DNA of 9,384 nucleotides from Clostridiales bacterium (GCA_019416265.1 DXXQ01000117.1:1-9384), one strand, 5' to 3'. Positions 1 through 6,788 are shown, numbered from the stretch's first letter. The notes: generated from the sequence alone by a model not told the origin. Numbers and translations: made by a program.

Positions 1-251
1 TTTAAATATTTCACGATATTTGTGATTGACAGCTTTGGTGGCGCTGACACAAAACAATGAACGTGATCTCCTTCACCGGCTTCAAACAGATGGACGGTAA
101 ACCCTTTATCCTCAGCAATCTGCTGCACGAGCATTTTTAGGTGTGACTCGATTTCTTTGGACAGGCTCTTTCTTCTGTACTTCACAGACCATACCACATG
201 GTAGTTAATATTATATACAGAAGTACGTGCATGTATTAAATTTTCTTTCAT
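1..251 (-). CDS. tnpA: IS200/IS605-family transposase TnpA (5' part, runs off window)
   Basis: The minus strand encodes 83 residues from an ATG at 249-251 and stays open to the window edge, so the gene is partial. The product begins MKENLIHARTSVYNINYHVV and carries the HUH motif as D62-H63-V64-H65 followed by CFVSAPP, which is the metal-binding signature of Y1 transposases of the IS200/IS605 family. These proteins cut and rejoin single-stranded DNA during peel-and-paste transposition. The catalytic tyrosine lies in the part outside the window, so integrity cannot be judged. There is no good ribosome site; a promoter and hairpin lie just upstream. No tnpB can be seen, but it could lie beyond the edge. 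Confidence 0.87.
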   Translation of the reverse strand, partial: MKENLIHARTSVYNINYHVVWSVKYRRKSLSKEIESHLKMLVQQIAEDKGFTVHLFEAGEGDHVHCFVSAPPKLSITNIVKYL

Positions 252-257
252 ACATAT

Positions 258-286
258 AGTATAACATGCTTTGTTCTCAAAAACAA
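258..286 (-). promoter_or_regulatory. Candidate sigma-A promoter for tnpA
   Basis: On the minus strand TTGTTT (281-286) is followed after 17 bases by TATACT (258-263). The -10 box ends only a few bases before the tnpA ATG, so the transcript would have almost no leader. Low tnpA expression is usual for IS200-type elements. The -35 box overlaps the hairpin at 263-295. Confidence 0.4.
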
Positions 287-295
287 CCATATGTT
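263..295. repeat. Imperfect hairpin at the likely left end of the IS200-type element
   Basis: AACAT (263-267) pairs with ATGTT (291-295), and inside it TTGTT (271-275) pairs with AACAA (282-286). IS200/IS605 elements are bounded by subterminal imperfect hairpins that TnpA recognises on single-stranded DNA. The position upstream of tnpA fits the left-end hairpin. The exact cleavage site and target tetranucleotide were not identified. Confidence 0.45.
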
Positions 296-360
296 CGTTT
301 TTTTAAATTAAAAATCAACGCTTTCATCTCGGCAATTAAATAACCGAGGATTCCCGCTTC

Positions 361-561
361 TCATCCTAAAAATTCATTAATAGTGATCCCTAATATATTA
401 CACAGTTCTATATAAACAGATACATCCGGAAGACAAATTCCCCGTTCCCACTTTGAAACTGATTTATCACTCATTCCCAATTTCTCAGCTAATTGTTTCT
501 GAGTGAGTCCTAATTCTTTTCTTTTTTGCGCAAGATACATTCCTGTTTTTTGTAAATTCAT
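361..561 (-). CDS. Small XRE-family helix-turn-helix regulator
   Basis: This 66-residue protein is almost entirely an HTH_3/XRE domain. The helix-turn-helix covers about residues 19-41 (LTQKQLAEKLGMSDKSVSKW onward). The start is fixed by a GGGAGG-type ribosome site about 8 bases upstream (complement at 569-576), and a TATAAT box lies at 589-594. Many clostridial proteins with this N-terminus continue after the NEFL motif into a longer sensing or membrane region. Here the ORF ends at once with TGA (361-363), although the same frame stays open for about 20 more codons towards the IS200-type end. It may therefore be a truncated regulator, or a genuine single-domain one. The target is unknown; binding near its own promoter would be typical. 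Confidence 0.82.
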   Translation of the reverse strand: MNLQKTGMYLAQKRKELGLTQKQLAEKLGMSDKSVSKWERGICLPDVSVYIELCNILGITINEFLG

Positions 562-868
562 AGCTCGTCCTCCCTTCTTGATACCTCGATTATATTAAAA
601 AAATCTTATTTTTCACACCCCTTAGAAGTAGAATGCTTAATTTTTGTTGAAAAATCAACCCGGATGTGCGGTCTTTCATGACAAAACTTTAAATTTTTCA
701 GTTGAAGCTAAGCTAGGTTCATAGGATTATCATCCATCACAATACGGAACTTCTTTTCAATTTAAAAAACGGAACTACGTTCTGTTTCTCTGTATATTCT
801 GAAATAAATTCAAGTATGTTCTTTTTTGAACATCACTTCCGGGTAAGGTGATTTTCCGGAAAGAAACT
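562..868. other. Intergenic region with small palindromes, no gene seen
   Basis: I find no supported coding sequence between the XRE gene and the promoter of the split gene. The stretch is AT-rich and holds three dyads. A hairpin at 767-787 has arms AAACGGAAC and GTTCTGTTT around TAC. A hairpin at 816-833 has arms ATGTTC and GAACAT around six T. A 10-bp perfect palindrome, TTTCCGGAAA, lies at 853-862. The octamer ACGGAACT occurs twice, at 744-751 and 769-776. None has a clear terminator layout. The last dyad sits just upstream of the putative sporulation promoter and could be an operator. Confidence 0.4.
589..594 (-). promoter_or_regulatory. TATAAT -10 box upstream of the XRE gene
   Basis: The minus strand reads a perfect TATAAT here, placing a start point about 20 bases before the XRE start codon. 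The -35 position 17 bases upstream (TGTGAA) is poor, so this promoter may be weak or regulated. Confidence 0.4.
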
Positions 869-896
869 CACAAAATCAGTTCTCTTCGCATATACT
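869..896 (+). promoter_or_regulatory. Candidate mother-cell sporulation promoter (sigma-K or sigma-E type)
   Basis: CATATACT at 889-896 fits the CATA-N3-T -10 pattern of sigma-K promoters, and differs at one defined position from the sigma-E form CATACAnT. CACA at 869-872 supplies the short AC-type -35 element of sigma-K, 17 bases upstream of the -10. Transcription would begin about 903-906, roughly 55 bases before the ATG at 960. These consensus sequences are short and occur by chance, so this is suggestive only. Confidence 0.35.
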
Positions 897-959
897 GACT
901 TGAGAGTGTGTGACAGGAGTTGTGTGATTTTGGAGCAATCTTGGAGGGATTTCATAAGA

Positions 960-1643
960 ATGCAGCAATCGCAAAATGAGAATACAGACAGAGGACAGCT
1001 TCAGGTATCGGTTGTAAACAGTCAGAATAATTACCCTGTAGAAAATGCAAAGGTGAGAATTGCCTTTACAGGAGACCCGGACAGTGTGGTGGAGGAGCTG
1101 GTGACAGATTCCTCAGGGAGAACGCCTGTGATCGAGTTAAAGACTCCGCCTATGGAATACAGCCAGACTCCGGGGGAGGATCAGCCTTATTCGGAATATA
1201 CGGTTAAGATCGATGCAGAGGGATTTGAACCCAAGGAAGTGGCGGGAAGCGAGATGCTGCCGGAGGTACTTTCCCAGCAACAGGCTGTTGTAAACCCGCG
1301 CCTGCCGGGGGAAACGTTTCAGAGGGTTGTGATTCCGCCCCATACCTTGTTTTATCAATATCCGCCTAAAAATCCTGAGTCAGAAATAAAGCCCGTCAAC
1401 GAATCAGGAGAAATCGTGCTCAGCAAAGTAGTAGTTCCCGAATATGTCATAGTACACGACGGCCCTGTAGGAGACAGGGCGGCAAGAAATTATTATGTGC
1501 GTTACCGGGATTATATCAAAAATGTAGCCAGCAGTGAGATCTATGCCACCTGGCCGGACGATACCATAAGGGCAAATGTGCTGGCGATCATGTCGTTTAC
1601 CCTGAACAGGGTTTACACGGAGTGGTACCGGAATCAACAGTAA
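960..1643 (+). CDS. N-terminal part of split spore-type peptidoglycan-binding protein
   Basis: This is the 5' half of a gene interrupted by the 6.9-kb element. I chose ATG 960 over the TTG at 900: GGAGGG lies at 943-948, and 900 falls at the putative transcription start. Residues about 10-110 look like a CnaB/carboxypeptidase-regulatory beta-sandwich (LQVSVVNSQNNYPVENAKV and so on). The following part ends in ANVLAIMSFTLNRVYTEWY, which matches what I recall of a conserved family in Lachnospiraceae. Residues 1-222 plus the first base of Tyr223 are native. The element then adds a few codons and a TAA at 1641-1643, giving 227 residues. There is no signal peptide, which would fit a protein made in the mother cell or forespore. 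The sporulation role is inferred. Confidence 0.8.
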   Translation: MQQSQNENTDRGQLQVSVVNSQNNYPVENAKVRIAFTGDPDSVVEELVTDSSGRTPVIELKTPPMEYSQTPGEDQPYSEYTVKIDAEGFEPKEVAGSEMLPEVLSQQQAVVNPRLPGETFQRVVIPPHTLFYQYPPKNPESEIKPVNESGEIVLSKVVVPEYVIVHDGPVGDRAARNYYVRYRDYIKNVASSEIYATWPDDTIRANVLAIMSFTLNRVYTEWYRNQQ

Positions 1644-1646
1644 TTC
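1605..1646. other. attL: left attachment site of the element
   Basis: Host-gene sequence to the left meets element sequence to the right at GT (1625-1626), the inferred crossover dinucleotide. The element arm, 1627-1646 (ACCGGAATCAACAGTAATTC), is an imperfect reverse complement of 8528-8547, matching at 15 of 20 positions. GTA is common to both junctions (1625-1627 and 8548-8550), and weaker identity extends on either side. Confidence 0.78.
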
Positions 1647-1757
1647 AGTATTGCAGGAGCCTGATATTCGATTCACTGAATATTAAAATCAATGGAAAAA
1701 GTTAGAGGAGATTTTGAAATTAGATAATTATGTAGTCACTTTTTTGAGGAATGATGA

Positions 1758-2036
1758 TTGGAAAATATGAACTTTCATTATGGGGAATTTCATTCGCTGA
1801 AAGATAACACGATGACTCTTCCTGAAAAACAGATTACAGCCTTTATCGGACGAAGTGGATGTGGGAAATCCACATTACTAAAATCGTTAAACGGAATAAA
1901 TAATCTGGTTGAGGGGGGACAGCAGCATCGTCTTTGTGTAGGCCTGTTTTTATTGACGATAATTATTCAGGGTATTATAATAAATATTGTACTAGAGCAT
2001 GAATGCTTAATATGGTCGTACAAGGAGGATGAATGA
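1758..2036 (+). pseudogene. Truncated PstB-like ABC transporter ATPase fragment
   Basis: The first 54 or so codons resemble the N-terminus of the phosphate-transporter ATPase PstB. NMNFHYGEFHSLKDN is followed by the Walker A motif G-R-S-G-C-G-K-S-T and LLKSLNGINNLVEGG. PstB proteins are about 250 residues. Here the similarity stops near 1917, so the Q-loop, LSGGQ signature, Walker B and H-loop are all missing. The remaining codons encode an unrelated hydrophobic stretch (LFLLTIIIQGIIINIV) that may be the end of another broken membrane gene joined by deletion. The start is also unclear: TTG 1758 directly follows an in-frame TGA. The protein could not work as a transporter ATPase. It lies beside another decayed gene, marking the left part of the element as eroded. 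Confidence 0.7.
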
Positions 2037-2583
2037 TGAAAGAAAAAGTATTATGTAAATTCGAAAAAACTGCAGACAGCATGTATCTTGATTCTTTGGG
2101 CTATGATGCTGGCAGTTCTTTGACCAGTACAGGTTAATGCTACAGAAGATTCCAAGAAGATCACACTTAATAAGACGACTGCATCTCAATTCTAAGGAAG
2201 TTCTTTTTATCTGAAAGCTTTTGGTGATTCTAAAAATGTTATCCTAAACAATGAAATTACGTGGATAAGCAATAATAAGAAGATTGCAGTTGTAAATGTG
2301 AAAGGTAAAGTAAAAATTACCGGTATTGGCACAGTTACAATTATGGCTGCACTTGCAAATGGAGAAAAATCTTCCTGCAAAGTGACTGGTTTTATGGATT
2401 AGTTATCAAAAGGACAAAAAATTTTATAAATGTTTAAGATCAAAGCAATCTCATTGAGAGCGACGTGACAGATACGGTTAAAAGAAAACCGCACGAATAA
2501 TTAAACCGAAAAAAGTGGGAACGATAACCGGAACCACAACTGTGGATGGAAAGGATATCTTTATTCGAGTTTATTTGAAATAA
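2036..2583 (+). pseudogene. Decayed secreted protein with two Big_2 domains
   Basis: AAGGAGG (2022-2028) precedes ATG 2036, whose frame starts MKEKVLCKFEK. A one-base shift in the A-run at 2064-2069 moves to a frame giving a signal-peptide core (LQTACILILWAMMLAV), then a TGA at 2121-2123, then VNATEDSKKITLNKTTAS. A second in-frame stop (TAA 2193-2195) interrupts a bacterial Ig-like Big_2 domain that resumes with EITWISNNKKIAVVNVKGKV and ends at TAG 2400-2402. A second Big_2 remnant follows in pieces in changing frames: FKIKAISLRAT, VTDTVKRK, then TARIIKPKKVGTITGTTTVD up to TAA 2581-2583. The ancestor was probably a cell-surface adhesin-like protein. With this many lesions it is a genuine pseudogene rather than a sequencing slip. 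Confidence 0.75.
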
Positions 2584-2714
2584 TCTTAACATCATTGGTG
2601 AAATTGTCTGGCAGGGTGAATATGTTTAAGGCAACATAATTAATTAAGAACGCTGCATTCTCCGGTAAAAAGAGTTTGTGGAGTTCGTTTTGTATTAATA
2701 GAGGGGAAAGGATT

Positions 2715-4067
2715 ATGAATTTACATTTAAAGAAATGGATAGGAAAATGGCGTCTGCATTTTATGACTTTAGGGCTGATTCTGATAAGTATGGTCGCAGT
2801 CCCAGTATCTGCGAATACGGCAGATGTTCCCGGGGCGGCATATGCAGAGCAGTACAGGGAAGAGATTAGGGGCTCTTGGCAGGGAGAAAGGAGAACATCT
2901 ATAGGTTCTATTGAACATCCTGCGAAAGCTCCTGCAGGAACCTTTGTCAAAAATGGTTCACAGTGGAGTTACCAATATAAGGACGGTACCATTGCGAAGA
3001 ATGCATGTCTGGTCATCAATAGGAAAATTTATTATTTTAATAAATACGGTCAGCGTTGGTACGGTATGCATACGCTGAACGGAAAGAGATATTATTTCGG
3101 AACAAAGAATCAGGGTTGGCTTTACAGGAATAAATTGTTTTCCTATAAAGGTGACACTTATTTTACAAATAGGGATGGCACGCTGAAAAAAGGTTGGTTT
3201 ACCGTAGAAAAGTCAGGAAAAACCTATTATTTCGGCTCCGATGGAAAAGCGTATAAGGGCAGAAAGAAGATTAACGGAGTCAACTATTATTTTAGCAGTT
3301 CAGGGGAACTTTTCCGTACAGGAGTAAATTTAAAGGTTTCTTCTGACTGTGCGATACTCATTGATGCAGATACCGGAAAGATAATCTTTGGAAAAAATGA
3401 AAATATGCGTCATGCAAATGCAAGCACAACGAAGATTTTGACATGTATTCTGGCGTTGGAAAACTGTAAACTGAATGAAAAGGTAAAAGTTTCTGCAAAT
3501 GCAGCAGCTCAGGAACCGGTGAAACTTTATATGCAAAAGGGTGAGATTTTTTATCTTAAAGATCTACTGTATTCTCTGATGCTTCCGTCTCACAATGATA
3601 CGGCGGTTGCTATTGCTGAGCATGTGAGTGGTTCCGAGAAAAAATTTGTGAATCTAATGAACAAAAAGGCAGTTTCTCTTGGCTGTATGAATACACATTT
3701 TGCTACGCCGAACGGACTGGATGCGGGACTTAATCATTATACCACTGCTTCAGATCTTTCAAAAATTGCCAGATATGCGATTAAGAACCCTGTATTCCGC
3801 AAGATGATAAATACAGCAAGTTATGACTTTACCAGTCTGAATACAAAGCGGCATTTTTATGTTAGTACAACCAATTCCCTGCTGGGATGCTTTCCGGGAG
3901 TCGTGGGAATGAAGACAGGATATACAAATAAAGCGGGATACTGTTTTGTTGGTCTTTGCAATGCAAAGTCCGGAAAAAAGTATATCAGCGTCGTTTTGGG
4001 CGCTCCAAATTCCAGTGTGAGATGGAATGACTCTAGAACCCTGCTGAAATATGCATATGCACATTAA
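2715..4067 (+). CDS. Secreted D-alanyl-D-alanine carboxypeptidase with wall-binding repeats
   Basis: This is a 450-residue S11-family D,D-carboxypeptidase, which trims the terminal D-alanine from peptidoglycan stem peptides. ATG 2715 is preferred to the in-frame TTG 2676 because GAGGGGAAAGG lies just before it and a signal peptide then starts at residue 1 (MNLHLKKWIGKW, hydrophobic 16-30, likely cut near VSA 31-33). Residues about 80-203 hold roughly six aromatic choline/glucan-binding-type repeats (KIYYFNKYGQ, KRYYFGTKNQGW, KTYYFGSDG, NYYFSSSG). The catalytic domain follows from about 205, with S237-T-T-K240, S292-H-N294 and K400-T-G402. All three active-site motifs are present, so the enzyme should be active. 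The usual C-terminal PBP5 domain and membrane anchor are absent; the repeats probably hold it to the wall. DacF-like sporulation enzymes share the catalytic fold, but a sporulation role is not shown. Confidence 0.9.
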   Translation: MNLHLKKWIGKWRLHFMTLGLILISMVAVPVSANTADVPGAAYAEQYREEIRGSWQGERRTSIGSIEHPAKAPAGTFVKNGSQWSYQYKDGTIAKNACLVINRKIYYFNKYGQRWYGMHTLNGKRYYFGTKNQGWLYRNKLFSYKGDTYFTNRDGTLKKGWFTVEKSGKTYYFGSDGKAYKGRKKINGVNYYFSSSGELFRTGVNLKVSSDCAILIDADTGKIIFGKNENMRHANASTTKILTCILALENCKLNEKVKVSANAAAQEPVKLYMQKGEIFYLKDLLYSLMLPSHNDTAVAIAEHVSGSEKKFVNLMNKKAVSLGCMNTHFATPNGLDAGLNHYTTASDLSKIARYAIKNPVFRKMINTASYDFTSLNTKRHFYVSTTNSLLGCFPGVVGMKTGYTNKAGYCFVGLCNAKSGKKYISVVLGAPNSSVRWNDSRTLLKYAYAH

Positions 4068-4134
4068 AAATTGGAACAGGCTGTCAGCAGAAAGCCTTGC
4101 TTGATATGCCCAAACCCAGCGCTATAATACAAGC

Positions 4135-4169
4135 AAAGGGCAAAGCCCGAAAAATCGGCTTTGCCCTTT
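4135..4169. terminator. Hairpin terminator between convergent genes
   Basis: AAAGGGCAAAGCC (4135-4147) pairs perfectly over 13 bp with GGCTTTGCCCTTT (4157-4169) around a 9-base loop. It sits between the carboxypeptidase and the convergent 648-residue gene and could serve both. The run of T after the stem is short on either strand, so efficiency is uncertain. The rest of 4068-4282 holds nothing recognisable. Confidence 0.6.
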
Positions 4170-4282
4170 AGTAACTAATGACATATCTTATATCTGTTTT
4201 TTGTTTATACAGACTTTGAAGCGGTTTCCTAAAAAAACTCTTTTATTGAGATAGGAATTTTTAACACATTGTATCACTATTT

Positions 4283-6229
4283 TTATCGTTTTATTGTTTT
4301 TACAGAAGAATACAAACTATAAGATCTCATATTATCATAGACTTTACAGTAAGCTTGTACTCTATACTTGTATGTCGTTCCCTTTTTTACTTTGTTATCT
4401 GTGAAATAAGTTTTTCCATTAACAGTAGCAACTTTACTCCATTTTTTTCCGCTACTTCTCTCAACAATATATCCATCAGCAAAAGGAATCTTAGACCAAC
4501 TAACTTTAATGGCGCGGCTTCCAGAGTTTGCAACCTTTATAGATGGTGTTTTCAGCGTAATATAAAAAGGCTTGCTGATACTTCCGAAATAGATGCCTTT
4601 TCCGTTCACTATTGCCAGTGCATTACCAATGTTTTTATTGTTGTAATAGCTAATAGAATAATCTTTATCTTTCTTTAAAAGTTTTTTTCCATATTTAATG
4701 GTAAAATTCGGCTTTATCTCTTTTCCGGTATAAGTGAACGTAGTCTTTCCGGAAATCTTGACCTTAGAAAAATCATAGCTTTTTGTACCTGGGGTAACAA
4801 TAAACCCTGCTTTAGAAGGTAAATAATTTCCTGCTCCATCTACCGAAAAAGAGAGAAGATAGGTGGTATTTGGTTTGAGTGTACAAACCTTTCCTTCAAG
4901 TACACTAATCGTTTTGCCTTCAGTTCCTTTTTCTCCCAGTTTTGTTACTTTAACTGCTCCGCGGTGAAAACTGGACTGAATCAAGTACTTCGTAGTCTTT
5001 CCTGTCTTAAATCTCATGCAAATGCTATTATTTCCATATGTAGAAACAGATTTTTCACCTTTTCCATTAATGATCGGTATTTCATTCAGGCTTTTTACTT
5101 TAACATTTTTAATTACTGTATTTGTTTTATAGTCTCCAATAAACAAATAGGCATCATAAGTACCCGGCTTCATATTGCTGGTTGTTCCATCTGGATTTAA
5201 TGAAAATTTCACATCTTCTCCATATTGTGTGCGAGGAGTATAGAGACCATAAGTATCACCGGTTTCAATGCTTTCAGAGGTTCCATCTTCGTACGTGATT
5301 TTCAGACGTCCCCCTAAAAGTGTCAATTTATTTTCAAGATATTGATAAACCCACTTACGGGTAGGCTCTTTTTCAATTTCAACAGATTTGATTGCGGGTG
5401 CTTTTTTTGCAAAAAACTGAATAGAAGTATTTCGATCAAGATAATTAGCAACAAAATAATACGCCTTCCCAGCCTGAAATTTATTATATTGTGGGATAAA
5501 GATTTCATAAGACGAATCATAAATATCGAAGGACATATTCTCTGGATTGTCTGAGCTAACTACGTATCCTACAGATTCAGCTGGAACAAATTTCGTACAT
5601 GCAAACGTACCAGAAGCTTTAACATTTGCCACATAAGTCCCATTTTCATCTAAAGTCATTTCTGGAATGTTAGCAGGGTCAACAATACGTACAATTGTTG
5701 TATCAGAAATGTCAAAATCATAATCGTATTCTACAGTAAGCAAGTAATCGCCCTTATCCAGACAGCCTACGTCTATGTTAAGATCACTTCCATCCATGTT
5801 TGTAATATTACAGGTGAATTCGTTACCCAGACTATCGCAAAAACCGTAATCATACTCTGAATATTCCAAAAGCTGTCTGGTATTATCAGAGTAGGTGACT
5901 TCTATCTGCAGACCTGTCAAATCAAAAGACTCTTGACCGTAGAACGACTCCAAGCCATAATAATACTCTACTCTGTCTGGATCATTTACAATCTGCAGAT
6001 CTGTTATTACTGCGTCTATATCTGTTTCTGCCATCATAGTTTTGGAAGTCTCAGCTTCTTCTAAAGATGTAAATACTTCTGCAGAAGCCTCTTCTTCCTG
6101 AGCGGAACCTGCCGAAAACATGGCGTCTTCTGCCAGAGGTTCACTTGTAAAACAAGTTGCGTATGCAGGTGAAGTGGATGTAGTAATTAGCGCACTGCAC
6201 AAAAATAAAGTTATTATTTTCTTTTTCAT
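4283..6229 (-). CDS. Secreted multidomain Ig-like/FN3 surface protein, 648 residues
   Basis: The start is firm: AAGGAGG (complement at 6237-6243) lies 7 bases before the ATG. Residues 1-24 are a classical signal peptide ending A-Y-A, followed by an acidic linker. Residues about 75-180 and 280-378 are Big_3-type Ig domains (FDLTGLQIEVTYSDNTRQL; LTLLGGRLKITYEDGTSES). Two beta-rich modules at about 195-275 and 395-478 resemble pre-peptidase C-terminal (PPC) domains. Residues about 488-558 are an MBG-like repeat (TFTYTGKEIKPNFTIKYGKK) common in Lachnospiraceae surface proteins, and 562-645 are an FN3 domain. There is no sortase motif or membrane anchor, and no enzymatic domain. It is probably secreted or loosely wall-attached, with a binding role that cannot be specified. 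Confidence 0.88.
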   Translation of the reverse strand: MKKKIITLFLCSALITTSTSPAYATCFTSEPLAEDAMFSAGSAQEEEASAEVFTSLEEAETSKTMMAETDIDAVITDLQIVNDPDRVEYYYGLESFYGQESFDLTGLQIEVTYSDNTRQLLEYSEYDYGFCDSLGNEFTCNITNMDGSDLNIDVGCLDKGDYLLTVEYDYDFDISDTTIVRIVDPANIPEMTLDENGTYVANVKASGTFACTKFVPAESVGYVVSSDNPENMSFDIYDSSYEIFIPQYNKFQAGKAYYFVANYLDRNTSIQFFAKKAPAIKSVEIEKEPTRKWVYQYLENKLTLLGGRLKITYEDGTSESIETGDTYGLYTPRTQYGEDVKFSLNPDGTTSNMKPGTYDAYLFIGDYKTNTVIKNVKVKSLNEIPIINGKGEKSVSTYGNNSICMRFKTGKTTKYLIQSSFHRGAVKVTKLGEKGTEGKTISVLEGKVCTLKPNTTYLLSFSVDGAGNYLPSKAGFIVTPGTKSYDFSKVKISGKTTFTYTGKEIKPNFTIKYGKKLLKKDKDYSISYYNNKNIGNALAIVNGKGIYFGSISKPFYITLKTPSIKVANSGSRAIKVSWSKIPFADGYIVERSSGKKWSKVATVNGKTYFTDNKVKKGTTYKYRVQAYCKVYDNMRSYSLYSSVKTIKR

Positions 6230-6328
6230 ATGAAATCCTCCTTCTTAAAAATTCATACAAATTTTTTAGGTTACAGATTCGTTCTTCTAATATTTTAGGT
6301 TTTTTATAGAAACAACAAATCTATTTTC

Positions 6329-6357
6329 AGATTATTCCTTTTTCAATGTATTGTCAA
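6329..6357 (-). promoter_or_regulatory. Strong sigma-A promoter for the 648-residue gene
   Basis: On the minus strand a perfect TTGACA (6352-6357) and TAATCT (6329-6334) are separated by exactly 17 bases. Transcription would start about 6322, leaving a leader of roughly 90 bases before the ATG. The leader contains two similar tracts, near 6258-6270 and 6290-6301 (TTTTAGGTT on the plus strand), of unknown meaning. Confidence 0.7.
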
Positions 6358-6444
6358 CTATAAATGAGCAAATTTAGGGTTCAATATTCCACTCCTGCAT
6401 TTTTTGAGAAAGTATTTTTCGTCATATCCTTGACGAAAACGTAG

Positions 6445-6543
6445 ATGCTTTATCCTATGCGACATGCGAGTGATGCAGAAGATTATAATTATGGGGAGAA
6501 GGAGTTCTTTTCTCCAACGCGGCATGTTGATGATACAGAATAA
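6445..6543 (+). CDS. 32-residue small ORF with an internal peptide repeat
   Basis: The ORF starts MLYPMRHASDAEDYNYGEKE and ends PTRHVDDTE. The segment P-M-R-H-A-S-D-A-E recurs 20 residues later as P-T-R-H-V-D-D-T-E, matching a 60-base direct repeat in the DNA. It immediately follows an in-frame TAG, and the ribosome site is weak, so expression is uncertain. It could equally be the tail of an older ORF. It is the first of three small ORFs in a row leading to the recombinase. I do not recognise the family. Confidence 0.4.
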   Translation: MLYPMRHASDAEDYNYGEKEFFSPTRHVDDTE

Positions 6544-6545
6544 TA
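6459..6545 (+). repeat. Imperfect direct repeat with 60-base period
   Basis: GCGACATG ... TGATGCAGAA (6459-6480) recurs as GCGGCATG ... TGATACAGAA (6519-6540). The period is a multiple of three and conserves a peptide, so it looks like a protein-level duplication rather than a regulatory iteron. Between the copies GGAGAA (6495-6500) can pair with TTCTCC (6510-6515). Confidence 0.5.
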
Positions 6546-6561
6546 AAAACGGAGATAAATT

Positions 6562-6627
6562 ATGGTAGATGAATTGAATACAAAAAATTCACATAAATTA
6601 ATACAAATACATATTTGGAGAATATGA
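6562..6627 (+). CDS. 21-residue small ORF coupled to the next gene
   Basis: ATG 6562 has a CGGAGA ribosome-like site 6 bases upstream and encodes MVDELNTKNSHKLIQIHIWR plus Ile. Its TGA stop (6625-6627) shares its last base with the ATG of the next ORF (TGATG), a classic layout for translational coupling. Its short length makes it uncertain; it may act as a leader peptide. No family was recognised. Confidence 0.35.
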   Translation: MVDELNTKNSHKLIQIHIWRI

Positions 6628-6788
6628 TGGAAAATTTAGATTACAACAAAATTGAAATTGAGAAATCAGATATAAAAATCTGCCTTCTATTCCCGTCAAA
6701 AACAGAAGAGAATGATGAAGTCCGTAAAGATATCAGGGCGATTCTCGCAGGTGCTTTGCGCGAACAGGTAGAACATAGAACACATTGA
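6627..6788 (+). CDS. 53-residue protein upstream of the recombinase; candidate accessory or directionality factor
   Basis: ATG 6627 has GGAG (6617-6620) six bases upstream. The product runs from MENLDYNKIEIEKSDIKICL to a tail ending ALREQVEHRTH, is charged and has no signal peptide or membrane segment. Its form, an IEIEKSDIKICLLFP strand-like start followed by an acidic then helical tail, recalls the short TnpW-type proteins found next to serine recombinases in clostridial elements. Recombination directionality factors of serine recombinases are often equally small; SprB of SPbeta has about 58 residues. Position and size therefore make it the best excisionase candidate in the element. No sequence match to a known factor can be claimed. 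Confidence 0.62.
   Translation: MENLDYNKIEIEKSDIKICLLFPSKTEENDEVRKDIRAILAGALREQVEHRTH

Noticed and set aside
900..959. Upstream TTG start extending the split gene by 20 residues
   Set aside because: It would lie at or before the predicted transcription start and has no ribosome site. ATG 960 has GGAGGG upstream, and the family-like sequence begins there.
2561..2950. Minus-strand ORF of 129 codons over the carboxypeptidase start
   Set aside because: It is antisense to the signal peptide and pseudogene region, with no ribosome site or domain.
6423..6430. CATATCCT, and CATAAATT at 6592-6599, as sporulation promoters for the recombinase operon
   Set aside because: Neither has a -35 element at the right distance, and CATA-N3-T is frequent by chance in AT-rich DNA.
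6430..6458. TTGACG with TATCCT or TCCTAT as a sigma-A promoter for the small ORFs
   Set aside because: Spacing is 15 for the better -10, or the -10 is poor at 17. It also overlaps the start of the first small ORF. Possible but not supported enough to list.
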